Positions 19,740 through 31,003 of a stretch of 64,000 nucleotides of DNA are shown here, in pieces. Origin of the DNA: Anticarsia gemmatalis (Eukaryota > Arthropoda > Insecta > Lepidoptera > Erebidae); the NCBI RefSeq assembly GCF_050436995.1, contig NC_134745.1:14136001-14200000 (forward strand). The letters are read 5' to 3'. The translations under genes were made by a program, and so were the position numbers. Under the pieces are notes generated by a model that saw nothing but the letters and a program-made list of their open reading frames with translations, was not told the origin of the DNA and searched no databases. The first letter of the stretch is position 1. The number at the start of each line of letters is the position of its first letter.

Positions 19740-21159
19740 AACTTTGTGTTTTCTTTGTTCAGTTGATGTAGAGATGTAATGTGAATTCTGTTTGTATCGG
19801 CAATGTTATCGCAAGTGCGTGTCAAAAGGTCTTTGGAGTTCATCTTAATGTTTGTGTTACAACAGTATATTGCATTCATTCAACGCATTTGTTATAAATT
19901 AAGTTTGTAATAGAGAATAAAATAGCTTCTTTCACTGAATCTTAAGATTTTGCTTTAAAATGGTAAAAGATTTTTTTTTGCACAAAGTATGTACTTAATA
20001 TGCAAATTCTGTAGTGACATTATTTTCTAAAACTTCCACATTGGACTAATTATTGTTTTAATTAAATAGCTACAGTTAACCTGTTTGTTTCAAAACACAA
20101 CTCTCTCACTTTCACAAACATACAAACAACGGACACAAAGCACAACCAGACAAAAAACAACTATTAAACAATCACAGGAATATTCGTTCTTTTTGATTTT
20201 TGTTCTAGAATGTTATGTTTCTCGATGAGTATTTCTCTTATAACTAACTAGGTACTTATCATTATCAGATTATTTGTAACTCCATTACTCAGAACAATGT
20301 CATTAGAAAATTAAGCTTAATTTTGTTTACGACGTTTCAGAGATTTTTTTTTCATGTTTTGTACTCATTAAAGAGAAATTTAATGGATAAATGTTTAATA
20401 AATATTGCAAATACGTAACACAGTATAACCTATTTATTTTTCAAAGAAAGTTATTTATTTCCTGTATCAAGTATTAATTAGTCAGTTTGACTACTGTATT
20501 TATAAACTTGTAGCAGATATACATACCTAATACAGCATTCATATACAAAAATATCTAAAAAACTACAGAAACTAATCGGAATTTGATGACAGTTCATAAC
20601 CTGGGTGGTAAAAAGAGGCCCGTTTACTGAAAATCATCACGACTCACGCAAGGGTAGCTTAAGTTTGTATACAATTCTTAAATTCTGGAATTGAGACATT
20701 TTACAAAGTAGAGCGATAAACTTTGTGTTAATAATACTTATATTATTATTATTACTACAGCAAAATAAAATCTCCGGCTGTCTGTCTATCTGTCTGTTAG
20801 CGATAAGTTAAAAAACTGCAAAACGTACATTATGTTTATATTAATTTAAAGGTAAAATAATGAGTAACGTTTAAAATTAATTTAATTCCTTAGCAAAGTC
20901 TACACACATATTTGGTTCGGCATTACTCGGCCTAACCGGGCGGGAAAACCGATTATGTGTAGATGAACCCAAACCCAAAGATAAATATTCTTGTACTTAA
21001 CCGAATATACATATGTGTCTGCCTTACACTCTTAGCTGGGGCATCTGGAAGATAGACGGCTTTTGTGCTCTCCTAGGTTTAGAAATTTGTAAACCTCAAC
21101 TTTCTAACTGAAAATGATTCACTGAGAATTTTTCAAAATTTGGGACACTGCAGCTTTGG
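19740..21159. other. Intergenic, no gene seen
   Basis: AT-rich. A minus-strand SINE 3' fragment (ACAAACATACAAACAACGGACACAAAGC) is at about 20087-20152. Nothing else was recognised. Confidence 0.5.
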
Positions 21160-21590
21160 GGAATAGAATGATAGAATAGAATATAATTATAATTTATTCG
21201 CGTAAAATGTGGTAACAAAACATAGTAAAAAAATATTAATTGGTACAAGACACATTTCGCCATTTACAATAGCATGCAAATATACAAATAGTTTTTGACA
21301 TAGGAACATAATATTTGCAAGCGAAGGAGTTTGTTAAGGCTGCAGTGACTTTGATAAGCCGAGATTGCACGCCCGAATGTCTCTATCCTATAATCGGAAA
21401 GACATCCCTGACAAATATTATGTATTCCTGTATGTATGTAAAGCACATACAAAGATAACGCACAACGTTTATCATCCAGACAGTAACCATTGAACATAAG
21501 TGTGCAGAGTGAGATAACAATATAATTACACGATGTTTTGAGCGAGATAGCGAGACGTCTGTTCATTAGAGCTAATATGATAACCTAATA
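21160..21590 (-). repeat. 5'-truncated LINE 3' end, CR1-like
   Basis: On the minus strand the block ends in AATAAATTATAATTATATTC and then a degenerate (ATTCT)n series, the way CR1/Kiri-type elements end. The 100-codon frame inside has no RT motif and is probably chance or UTR. Confidence 0.4.
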
Positions 21591-21856
21591 TATTAATGTG
21601 CTCGCCTTAGCGGCTGACTAAACATCAGATCACTGATAAATTATTGCTAGTTGAGTTATTTGGTGATGCTTGTGATTTGTGTTTGTAATACAACATTGGT
21701 GAAACCCCAGTAATTGCAATTTCGAAGTAAGAAAAAAAGAATACGTAGAAGCTATCCTAGTTGTTTATCTTGCTAATGCCTTGTGGAGAATGGCAGAAAC
21801 CAAATTATGCCACTGCGAACGATCACTGTAAACTTTCCTTGCTTAACTCCCGTGCC

Positions 21857-22014
21857 TTTTTTTTAAAGTCAACTCCCGCACTAAGTATTGCTTGTGGTGC
21901 CGGAACTTTTCAAACATACAAACAACGGACACAAAGCATAACCAGACCCGAAACAATTGTTTGTAGATCGCACAAATAATTGTTCCGTGTGGGAATCGAA
22001 CCCGGGACCTCTCT
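21857..22014 (-). mobile_element. tRNA-derived SINE (HaSE-like), 5' truncated
   Basis: Reading the minus strand: B-box GGTCCCGGGTTCGATTCCC, ACACGGAACAATTATTTGTGCG, GGGTCTGGTTATGC, CCGTTGTTTGTATGTTTG and a terminal AAAAAA. The A-box half of the head is missing. Confidence 0.75.
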
Positions 22015-23045
22015 GATACTTTCAAATCATATCCATTAAATGAATATTAGAGATGTGTGATCACTAATACTTTTAAATCATATTATAATCATATTATACT
22101 AATACTTTTAAATATGATTCTCTAATCTCACAAATAAGTATTAGATATTGGAGAAAGTCTTTTTTAGCCCCTTCCTACCTCCATAGGGAAGAAGCATCTA
22201 GGTAGCTATGTGTTCGAGAACATTCTGATTCATATCGAATCAGTAAACAAATAGTTCGGTAAATATAATTATTGGATAGGATTAGTTCATTAAGTATCTA
22301 ATACTCCGTGTTAGTTGGCTCATTAGTGTACTAGTTAATGATTGTGGTTTCTCTGCAGTAGTACTGTTACGTTTTAGTGGTATATAAACTATCATCCCCA
22401 ATAACAGACAACTGAGGATATTTAAATTCAAAATATCTTTTATTTCGTAAACTTCTTACAAAGTATTTTAATTGCCAATATATGGTATTTTTTGTAAATA
22501 AATAGATTAAAAGTATGTTTGACATCGGGTCTTCCTTATTTTGTGATAAATTAAACTGAATCTTAAGTTGTAATTTAAAAGCGTGTAAGACGGCTAAATA
22601 AACTGTCGCATTTATCATATTCATATAGATTTTTATTAATTTATCATATGGTAAGTGGTCAACCTAATGTCCAAATTGTTTAAGCCGCTTGCAAAACCTT
22701 AGTAGACAATAAATGGAACCGACATTTTACGCGCCTTCCGAAGCTAGGAGACGCTCTAAGACGTTATATCACAGATCTGTATCATAGTACAGATATCTAT
22801 AGAATTTCTATAAATTAAAAAAGGTTGATCGTTTAATCACCTGATTCAATCATCTGTGAATGAATCAATTTTATCACGTGTTCCAACCGGAGAGCGTACC
22901 TAGCTATGAGCCTTGTAATCATAATTTTAATCAAGATATTTCGAGAAGCGGCAAGCGTCACCTATTCTAACTTATACATAATTGGAAATTAAGTAAATAT
23001 GCTCTACATTAGGTAACGAATTAAACTTCAGTTTATGTTTCAAAA
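22015..23045. other. Non-coding DNA with a short repeat
   Basis: No gene. A CATATGGTAAGTGGTCAACC-type repeat copy lies at about 22645-22755. It shares its left end with the elements at 39.7, 51.8 and 56.2 kb. Confidence 0.5.
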
Positions 23046-23245
23046 CTTAGGATCCAATTGGAGGTACCGCGTCCTGGCCACTTTATGGTGACTAATGAAG
23101 GAACACCGTCAGGTTTTTAGTCGGTATGCCCAAATTTTAAGCCGGAACGCCTAAGCCGGCGGGAGAGCCCGACAGACCCGACTGCCTCCCTGGGGCGGGA
23201 CATGCAGTAATGCATTTTCCTGACGAAAAAAAAAAACAAAAAAAG
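23046..23245 (+). repeat. 5'-truncated LINE 3' UTR with poly(A)
   Basis: The GC-rich stretch 'GGTTTTTAGTCGGTATGCCC', 'AAGCCGGCGGGAGAGCCCGACAGACCCGA' and 'GCAGTAATGCATTTTCCTGACG' runs into an A-rich tail. This is a familiar lepidopteran LINE 3' end; no ORF remains. Confidence 0.6.
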
Positions 23246-23338
23246 GTTTTAGTTGATTACTCGAATGACTAAATACCTGATGGCTCTATGAAATATGAAT
23301 TTGGGTTAATCATATTGAAAGTATAAATTTAATCCATT

Positions 23339-23800
23339 AATGTCCCACTGCTGGGCAAGGGTCTCCTCCCGTAATGAGGAGGTTAGGCCTTGAGTCAACC
23401 ACGCTAGCCAAGTGCGTTTTGGGGATTTCTGAGAATACTATTATAGCAATCTATCAACACCTGAAGTTATCGAAGAACTTGTAATTATCAGTTACAAAAT
23501 GCAGACTGTCTGTCAGCCTAGTCTGTCTTCCAAACTATGTTGGAGTCGGCTTCCAGTCTTACCGGATGCGGCTGAATATCAGTATTTTACATGGAACGAC
23601 TTCCTATCGGTTAAGACTGGTCGTCAGACTTTCAAGCTTCTGACTACTGTTAACGACTGACAAAGATCTTCGAAATTGACAGCCGGGACCCACAATTAAC
23701 GTGCCTTCCGAACACGCAGGAACTCGATATGTATAAGATGGATCCTATCCAAAGAACAACCTTGGCAAACGTAGCTTAACCTCAAAGATCGATCACAAGC
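23339..23800 (+). repeat. Composite of dispersed repeats
   Basis: A GCTGGGCAAGGGTC-family copy (about 23339-23515) is followed by the 'AACTATGTTGGAGTCGGCTTCCAGTC' repeat (23518-23605). A 'GACAGCCGGGACCCACAATTAACGTGCCTTCCGAA...CAAACGTAGCTTAACC' stretch ends it. All are non-coding and recur elsewhere in the window. Confidence 0.6.
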
Positions 23801-24004
23801 CATTTTAAATACCGTATATTCATTCCAGCACCGTCAACAGAAAACATTAGTATCCAACCTGATCAGTATTAAAAGGTCCTAACGTACCCAATTTAAGGAA
23901 TAAACGAGTCATTTTGTAAATCCGCCAGAGATTTTTATCTGTATCGACTGTTCATTGAAGGAAATAGCAGCATTCAAAGCTTTGCGTATCTTTTTTTTCA
24001 GTGA

Positions 24005-24075
24005 ATACACAATTTCAGATATCCGCTTCCGTCAGCCGGGAATCGAACCCCAGTGGGAGCGATGCGATGGCGATA
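24005..24075 (-). repeat. tRNA-like SINE head fragment
   Basis: A B-box-like GGTTCGATTCCCGGC is legible on the minus strand. The rest is too short to assign. Confidence 0.35.
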
Positions 24076-24399
24076 TACGAAATTGATATTGAATTTTGAA
24101 TGTGATTTTGTTGGTGTGATTTTAATTTTGTTGAGAGTGCCTGACTGAAGCGAATTTTCTTGCAGTTAAAGGGAAAATAGGAGAATTCCCAAAAGATATA
24201 ATATATTAATATTGCATTTGCGATTGTACGATTTCTAACGAGATTCGGTTTTACGGAATCTTGATTGCGTATGAAATATTCTTCTTTAATAAAAGTGACT
24301 TATTCAGTTTTCCGAGATTTACCACAATCATTTTGAATCCTTTTCTAAAATACTTACTACTTTTTTTTTTGTACTCAATAATTCATAACGGTATCTTTA

Positions 24400-24595
24400 T
24401 ATATATAATTCTTATGTAAGTGTGTATGTCACTGAACTTCTCTTAAACGACTGGATCGATTTTTATGAAATTTTTTGTGTGTGTACAAGGGGATCTGAGA
24501 ATGGTTTAGATTCACAATCTTGTCCGCTGGACAATGTTCTTTTAATTAATTTTTAATTTATTAAACAGGACAACGTCTGTCGGGTCCGCTAGTTT
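24400..24595 (+). repeat. RTE-like repeat ending CGGGTCCGCTAGT
   Basis: 'TGTATGTCACTGAACTTCTC', 'ACGACTGGATCGATTTTTATGAAATTTTTTGTGTG' and the terminus 'ACAACGTCTGTCGGGTCCGCTAGT' match an abundant lepidopteran RTE/LINE tail. Confidence 0.55.
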
Positions 24596-25752
24596 ATTAT
24601 AAAGACAGACATGGATGAATATTAAGCCTTCAATACGTGATCGTCGTAGTCGCCGTCTAGTTCGAAAGAACTCGGCTGTAAAAAATCGATTTTAAGCCTA
24701 TTTAAACGTTTTTAGTAAAACTACAAAATAATCCCTCTTAACTAAACAATATTTGACTTCATTGCGAACAAAATGGCGTCAATCCACTCCGTTATATTTG
24801 AGTTTATTAGAAACAAGAACATACTAGATAGAACAGAATTTCTTTTAAACCAGTCAGAAGTCAGTTCTACATTTATTTTCAAATCGCTTCGCATAGCTTT
24901 TTGACGTTGGACGCGCGGCTATCATCCGTCGATTTTCACGAATGTTTGTCCAATCTTCCATTTCATCTGGCATTCACATTGCATATAGAGAGGATTGACT
25001 GGGACGTGCCAACTTTAGATATGGTGTTCTGAGTCTTTATGATACTGTATACATCTACGCTTTGGCTAAATAGTAAGTTAAAAGTATGTAATAAAATATC
25101 ATGGGGATGTACAAATTTTTATATTCTTGATTGAGGGCCAGTTTTGCGACGTGTGTAAAAGTGTTAAAATGACAGAAAATTTATGAAAACTATCACAAAA
25201 TTTCATCTGATAAGCGAATTCGTAAATGTGTACAAATTGGTTTTAATTTAGTAAACGTCTACCTCACAGGTAGTGATGTGAAAAGGCTCTAAGTCTCATT
25301 TTGAAACTTCCGAATATTTTATGTTACTTAAATTCATTTACTTAAACAGTTTATTGTTACTGTCTATTGGTTTAGTACTTACCTACTACTTTTATAATTA
25401 TCTTTGTTATATTTTGCCAATGATTGGCACTTAACGTTGAATTAAAAAAGGGAAATAAAAACTGTATGCTTATATTTATTATACTCGTACATAACACGAA
25501 CGGTACTACGCATTTTAGTAACTCCACATAAATATTTGAGAAAAGTTTACGAGTTTTTATCATTCCTCGCAGCCTCGTGGCACATAAAATATTTTTTGTC
25601 CAGGGGTCACAAACTTGGGGTAATAGCTCACTAAGTTTGAACAATAAACGTGATTTACTGTAGGTTCTACTTCCCTTATTTATGCAGACTTGCTGAATTG
25701 GGTACTAGTTGCCCAATTACTGTTGAAGAAATATATGGCCTCAGACCTGAAT
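24596..25752. other. Non-coding DNA left of the LTR element
   Basis: No gene seen. A decayed repeat of 'GGGCCAGTTTTGCGACGTGTG' type starts near 25138. Confidence 0.45.
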
Positions 25753-25757
25753 AGATC

Positions 25758-26500
25758 TGTGGAGGACTAATATTCTTTCAATAAGAACACCGGTTGCGAA
25801 GTAATATATTTATTTTTATTTTCTTCAATCTTCAAAGTGGACTGTATTATAAACTATTTACTATACACTGTTCCTATACTTTACTATGTACGGTTTATTC
25901 ACTATGTACTTTTCTTCTTTCTCCGATGTGATCTTCACTCGATGAGTTTAAAACTTAAACTATACAATAATATTCGCTATGTTCACTATGTTCATACTAT
26001 GTTCTTTTCTTCCAAGTGATCACCATGAGTTTACCACTTAAACTTTACAATAATATTCTACACTATGTTCACTATGTTCATACTATACAATGTTCTTTCT
26101 TCCGAGTGATGTGATCACAATGAGTTTACAACTTAAACTGATGTTACGCATCGCGCGTCCATATTTATATTCATAAACATTGTTTCTACACTAGTCTAGA
26201 ATCAAACCGAATGATCAAGCGCTCCGTGCCGCACCGCGCGAGATTCGAGAACGCTGCCGTCTCGCTCGCGCGTACGCGACTCGCCTATATATCTATCTCG
26301 TTCTATCTATTCGGGAACAGTCGGTGCGCTTGATCGAAGGATCGCCGCCGCTTACAATGTTCGCGATTGTTCTTTCGTACTATTATTAACGACTAGAATT
26401 TTCTAATAATAATATGCTTATTTCTACGAATTTCTACAATGTTCTACGTGCGTGAATTAAACGTAATATTTTATTCCTACATATGATTCCATCGTGCACA
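25758..26500 (-). repeat. LTR (3' LTR of the element)
   Basis: 743 bp bounded by TGTGG...TGCACA. It contains about three imperfect units of roughly 100 bp (CACTATGTTC...TTCTTCC...GTGATC...ATGAGTTTA-ACTTAAACT). It is nearly identical to the other LTR except for a handful of differences in the first 45 bp. Confidence 0.93.
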
Positions 26501-28359
26501 TTTCTCCCGCCGTCGCAACTCGCGATTAATTTGGCAGCACGATGGCTTCTCTGTTCGGTCGTCACTGATGTACGTTGTCCGTGGCGATGTCCATGTCCAT
26601 GTTCCTCGGTTGTAGATATTCCGAATGTGCGCTGCTCCCGCCGGTGTTGGAGTGCAGGCTGGTGGTTATTTACCCAGCGCTGCCGTCGTTGCTCGCTCAA
26701 CACCGGCTTTTCTCTATTGTTCATCTCTTCGAGTTTTCTCCAGGTAGGGTCACTGTGCGACCTTCCCCTTGTACGTTTCCATGCTGCAGCCACGACGTGT
26801 TTACTGTTCCCACACGGGTCATTGAACTGCAGCAATTGTCCTGTGGCGCGGTTATCTCCGACCATTTTCATTTTCCATTTTTCAGCGGGAGCTTCACAAT
26901 CGCGCAATATACATGCCTTAACCATTTCCACAGTCGGCGTTATCTCGGCAGGTTTCGATAACGTTAGCTCCACTTTCCCAATGTTCTTCCTATGGTGCAA
27001 CAGCCGATGGTGAGGCATGTTGCAGCCATCTTCGCCGCAAGCTTTCGCACGACACTTTTCACGTTTATGCGTGCTAAGCAGGCAGCGGAAACACAATCTA
27101 CATTTCTTTGCAATGTCCCATCGTTCATTCACGCTCGCGTTACGAAACTTACTACAATCGGCTAGTCTGTGTTCATTCATACATACGTGGCACTGTGGTT
27201 TCTTATCCACCACTGTATAAATTCGCTCGTACCGCGGCTCATTTTCATTCTTGTGCAACTTCATATGTGTGCCGGTCGTCGCGACGTTCTCGGGTAGTGC
27301 GTACGCACTACACTTATCAACTTCGGCGTTCAGGAATGCGCGAAGTCTCTTTAAGTCCGGTACATCTTCTTTGTACTTGTAAGTGTAGTCGTACCACTTA
27401 CTTTTCAATACAGGTGTGAGTTTGTCCAACGTTATCTTCACCAGCTCTGGGTTATACAAATAGTGAGGTTTCTTAAGGGCCTCGATCGTAGTGACGATGT
27501 TCGATACTTTGTTCGCGAATATACAAAGTTCGCGGGGTTCATCGTTTACTCTCTGCAATTTTCTCAATTTCTCTATTTCATACATAGCCAGTGTGTCCGG
27601 TCTTCCAAATCTTCGTTCCAGAGCCTCCATGATAGCTTCTGGGTCCGGCTGGCTGAAGAGAAGACTGCTGACGGCATCACGAGCAGCTCCTTTCAAACTT
27701 CTCCTTATTCTTGCGATATTCTCGACTTTCGAGAACATTCCGCACGTTTCTCGATAAGCAGCGCGGTACGCCAACCAGCTACTGCATTCTCCGGTGAAGA
27801 TTGGCAGCTCCTGTATATACCGCGGTGCCTCTCTGGACCTCCGCAGAGCTTGCACGAGCGGTTCCGCCAACAAAGTGACGTCCAGCTGACGCGCAGGTAC
27901 TCCCTCCTCCTTGGAAGTATTCTGTCCTCGCCAAACAGGATCCTTCACTTTGGTGACCTCGTTCATGTCCGGCCATTCTTCCACTCGGCTTAGTGCATCA
28001 TCCTCATCCTCATCTGACGATGAAGCACAATCTTCTTCCTCGTCCTCGATCTCGGCGCGAAGACGTCTCAACTTTACCTCGGCGAGAGCGAGCTTCAGTG
28101 CGGCTACTTCTTCTTCGGCCGCAAGAATTTCTCGTCTTCGTTTTCCTGACACACGCGACGTCCCGCGTGACCTCGCACCTTCGGCGGTCGTCGCAGGCGC
28201 AGCTGTAGTGGCGGTCGTAGTCGCGGTCGCTGACCCCAGCGCGATCGCGGCCGTTGACACGGTGTTCAACATCTCTGTGGCTGGCGTGAGGGCAGTAGTA
28301 GTCTCCGGTGTCGCCAACTCTTCCATAGATTTTTCTTTTCCACTTCGCGTAATAGGCAT
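26434..28359 (-). CDS. Gag-like protein of BEL/Pao element
   Basis: 641 residues from a true ATG (MPITRSGKEK); the frame upstream reaches back only through the primer-binding site. The Gag would build the particle and bind RNA. Residues 20-60 are Thr/Ala-rich. Residues 73-110 predict a charged coiled coil (EEEVAALKLALAEVKLRRL). Residues 175-355 carry the DUF1759-like block with LPIFTGECSSWLAYRAAY, LKGAARDAV and ALERRFGRP. Residues 390-456 hold BEL/Pao-type zinc-binding clusters (CHVCMNEH; CRLCFRCLLSTHKREKC; CGEDGCNMPHHRLLHH). Beyond about residue 475 the sequence loses any Pol feature and turns His/Arg/Gln-rich. The stop codon lies inside the 3' LTR, consistent with an internal deletion fusing gag to 3' non-coding sequence. 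Confidence 0.88.
   Translation of the reverse strand: MPITRSGKEKSMEELATPETTTALTPATEMLNTVSTAAIALGSATATTTATTAAPATTAEGARSRGTSRVSGKRRREILAAEEEVAALKLALAEVKLRRLRAEIEDEEEDCASSSDEDEDDALSRVEEWPDMNEVTKVKDPVWRGQNTSKEEGVPARQLDVTLLAEPLVQALRRSREAPRYIQELPIFTGECSSWLAYRAAYRETCGMFSKVENIARIRRSLKGAARDAVSSLLFSQPDPEAIMEALERRFGRPDTLAMYEIEKLRKLQRVNDEPRELCIFANKVSNIVTTIEALKKPHYLYNPELVKITLDKLTPVLKSKWYDYTYKYKEDVPDLKRLRAFLNAEVDKCSAYALPENVATTGTHMKLHKNENEPRYERIYTVVDKKPQCHVCMNEHRLADCSKFRNASVNERWDIAKKCRLCFRCLLSTHKREKCRAKACGEDGCNMPHHRLLHHRKNIGKVELTLSKPAEITPTVEMVKACILRDCEAPAEKWKMKMVGDNRATGQLLQFNDPCGNSKHVVAAAWKRTRGRSHSDPTWRKLEEMNNREKPVLSEQRRQRWVNNHQPALQHRREQRTFGISTTEEHGHGHRHGQRTSVTTEQRSHRAAKLIASCDGGRNVHDGIICRNKILRLIHARRTL
26501..26511 (-). 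other. Polypurine tract of LTR element
   Basis: GGCGGGAGAAA on the minus strand directly abuts the 3' LTR, the expected place for plus-strand DNA priming. Confidence 0.8.
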
Positions 28360-28387
28360 TCTTCCTTCGTTCAGGCACTGTTTCAAT

Positions 28388-28403
28388 CCGGCTCGAAGGA
28401 CCA
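28388..28403 (-). other. tRNA primer-binding site
   Basis: TGGTCCTTCGAGCCGG lies 4 nt inside the 5' LTR. It begins TGG, complementary to a tRNA CCA end, and matches the usual BEL/Pao site. I did not assign the tRNA. Confidence 0.7.
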
Positions 28404-28407
28404 GCAA

Positions 28408-29151
28408 TGTGGAGGACTAATATTCTTCCAATAAGAACACCAGTTAGCGAAGTATTATACTTATTTTTATTTTCTTCAATCTTCAAAGTGGACTGTATTA
28501 TAAACTATTTACTATACACTGTTCCTATACTTTACTATGTACGGTTTATTCACTATGTACTTTTCTTCTTTCTCCGATGTGATCTTCACTCGATGAGTTT
28601 AAAACTTAAACTATACAATAATATTCGCTATGTTCACTATGTTCATACTATGTTCTTTTCTTCCAAGTGATCACCATGAGTTTACCACTTAAACTTTACA
28701 ATAATATTCTACACTATGTTCACTATGTTCATACTATACAATGTTCTTTCTTCCGAGTGATGTGATCACAATGAGTTTACAACTTAAACTGATGTTACGC
28801 ATCGCGCGTCCATATTTATATTCATAAACATTGTTTCTACACTAGTCTAGAATCAAACCGAATGATCAAGCGCTCCGTGCCGCACCGCGCGAGATTCGAG
28901 AACGCTGCCGTCTCGCTCGCGCGTACGCGACTCGCCTATATATCTATCTCGTTCTATCTATTCGGGAACAGTCGGTGCGCTTGATCGAAGGATCGCCGCC
29001 GCTTACAATGTTCGCGATTGTTCTTTCGTACTATTATTAACGACTAGAATTTTCTAATAATAATATGCTTATTTCTACGAATTTCTACAATGTTCTACGT
29101 GCGTGAATTAAACGTAATATTTTATTCCTACATATGATTCCATCGTGCACA
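28408..29151 (-). repeat. LTR (5' LTR of the element)
   Basis: 744 bp, TGT...ACA, in the same orientation as its partner. On the minus strand it holds a TATATAGGCGAG motif that could serve as its promoter. Confidence 0.93.
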
Positions 29152-29192
29152 AGATCGTTCTTTTTTCTATACTATTGTAAAATTGATGTCGT

Positions 29193-29345
29193 TTGCAGCG
29201 CATTAACCACTGCATTAAAAATGGAGGAGTCGATTCTCATCTAGGACAAATATATGAGATCCATACAAAACTCTTTGTGCTTGATCTTGTTGTTTGTATG
29301 CTTGTTAAATTTTCCGTGACACAAGATTGGTTCTTGGAAGTATTT
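29193..29345 (+). repeat. Decayed HaSE-like SINE
   Basis: 'GCAGCGCATTAACCACTGCATT' and 'GGAGGAGTCGATTCTCATCTAGGACA' recall the A and B boxes. 'TTGTTTGTATGCTTGTTAAATTTTCCGTGACACAAGATTGGTTCTTGG' recalls the body. Strongly diverged. Confidence 0.4.
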
Positions 29346-30937
29346 CATACCTTACTTAAATATTGTTCAAAATTCATTGACTAGTAATGACTAAAATTGT
29401 GCGCTATTTTAACAAAATATTCATATTAATATTATAAGTAGGTATAATGTAGAGGTATAATATTAATGCTATGAAAGTTGTCAAAGCAATTAAATTCTTT
29501 ATTACTTATATACAATATTACAAAGTGTATCAAAGGCTATCTCTGTGTAAAAACCCTATTTATCAATAAAAAAATAAAGTTTTTATTTGTAATTACAATT
29601 TAATAATATCTTTGTATGCCTAAATAAGTTTAGTGATTAATAAATGTAACTCATTTCTGTCCCACTTTTGGACAAGGGACTTTTTCCTGAATGATACAGG
29701 TTAGGCTAGGCTTGGAGACAATAAAATCCCTATTTTTAAAACTACTTTTCCTACTACCTAGACTCAACCAACAATATGAAGAGTGACAAAATTTACCCTC
29801 AGGCGAATGATAAGATACCTAACTCCATTGTGGTGAAAGAGTGGATTGAGTCCTTTCTGCTTAACTACTACCAATATCGTGCTAGCCAAACTTGGGTTAG
29901 GAAAGTCAAATGCATAATTGCAGAACTGTCTTAATGAATTCTCAGCCATGCAAGATTACAACTTGTAATAATTATTCTTAATCATTAGAACAAGTTATAT
30001 TTATCTAATAATACACTCATAATTTCGAAATATCATTGTTTTGGTTTTGAATTCTCGAGCATCATCCCTGCTATAATATTATAATAAGCCTAGGTTACTC
30101 TGCTCTCTGTCTCAGACTCAAACCACTTAGCTGATTTGGATGAAATTATGTACAAAGATACTTTGAGACCTAATCCGAGAAAGAACATAACATTTCTAGT
30201 TTTTCGCCCAGAAATTCCACAGGTACTATGCGGATAATGAGCCGTATAACGTATAGTAATTGTTACACTTGTTTATTTTAGGCAAATTGTATAATACTAA
30301 TGTCATGTGTAAGCGATTGTTGGTTGACCTTAAATAAATAAATAAATAAAATAAATAAATAACTATAGTTTACACGGCAAAAGACACAGATGAGACCTAG
30401 TTTTCAATAAAATATAACCTGCAATCATCAATGCAACAAAATTCCACAGTTTCCGAACAACACGTTTCAAATTTCATTTTTTTCGAATCGGCTTAAACCG
30501 TTGCCAGAGTGGAAGCCGATTCAGTTATGGAATTTCACGAGGATTGTTACAAACGAATTCCGAGTGAACTTTAAGCTGTGGTTTACGGCTTACAGTTTGT
30601 AACTACTGCCTGACTTTATACTTTATAGTGTGTGACGGCTTTGCATGTGGATTTTAGAGGAAGATGAGTATAGAGATATAAGTTGTTGTTATAGAATGCA
30701 TGTTTACTGTAGTTAAGTATTGTTTACCGTCTAGTTAAGGTAACTTATCTTAGATACTCGTCTCCTCTCTAAAAGAGTGATGCATTAAGAATTGCTTCTT
30801 TGATAGCATTAAGTTTTTTGTTGTATAAGTGTGTTGCTGTTGTGATAAGTCCACGCGGTGTAAGAGTAATGTTTCACAGCATAATATATTAACAATTGAT
30901 TCGCATTTTTTTTAATGTTACGGTCTCACCTTATTCT
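29346..30937. other. Non-coding DNA with repeats
   Basis: No gene. A GCTGGGCAAGGGTC-family relic runs about 29650-30050. A LINE-like tail ending in a (TAAA)n tract is at about 30230-30362. Confidence 0.5.
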
Positions 30938-30984
30938 GTTGTTTGTCGTATGGTTAGTGGTCCACTAACCATACGACAAACAAC
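30938..30984. repeat. Near-perfect palindrome flanked by 11-bp direct repeats
   Basis: The 23-nt arms (30938-30960, 30962-30984) are exact reverse complements around one T. ACCTTATTCTG occurs on both sides (30928-30938 and 30993-31003). The arm carries CGTATGGTTAGTGGTC, the terminal sequence of a repeat family present at 39.7, 51.8 and 56.2 kb. Confidence 0.9.
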
Positions 30985-31003
30985 AAACAACAACCTTATT
31001 CTG

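Larger units (their letters stand above)
25753..29156 (-). mobile_element. BEL/Pao-type LTR retrotransposon, gag-only
   Basis: Complete by structure: 5-bp target duplication AGATC (25753-25757 and 29152-29156), LTRs with TGT...ACA termini, a primer-binding site next to the right-hand (5') LTR and a purine tract next to the left-hand (3') LTR. The internal region is only about 1.9 kb and encodes Gag alone; protease, reverse transcriptase, RNase H and integrase are absent. The Gag type (DUF1759-like block plus Cys/His knuckles) is that of the BEL/Pao superfamily. It is a non-autonomous deletion derivative that would need enzymes in trans. Confidence 0.9.

Noticed and set aside
21264..21566. 100-codon minus-strand frame
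   Set aside because: Sits in a LINE 3' tail; no RT or other motif, composition as expected by chance.
26483..28420. Several long plus-strand frames opposite gag
   Set aside because: Antisense shadows created by GC-rich gag codons; Ser/Arg/Cys-rich, no family.
28010..28486. 158-codon minus-strand frame overlapping gag
   Set aside because: Arg/Ser-rich shadow of the gag frame that begins in the LTR; no independent motif.
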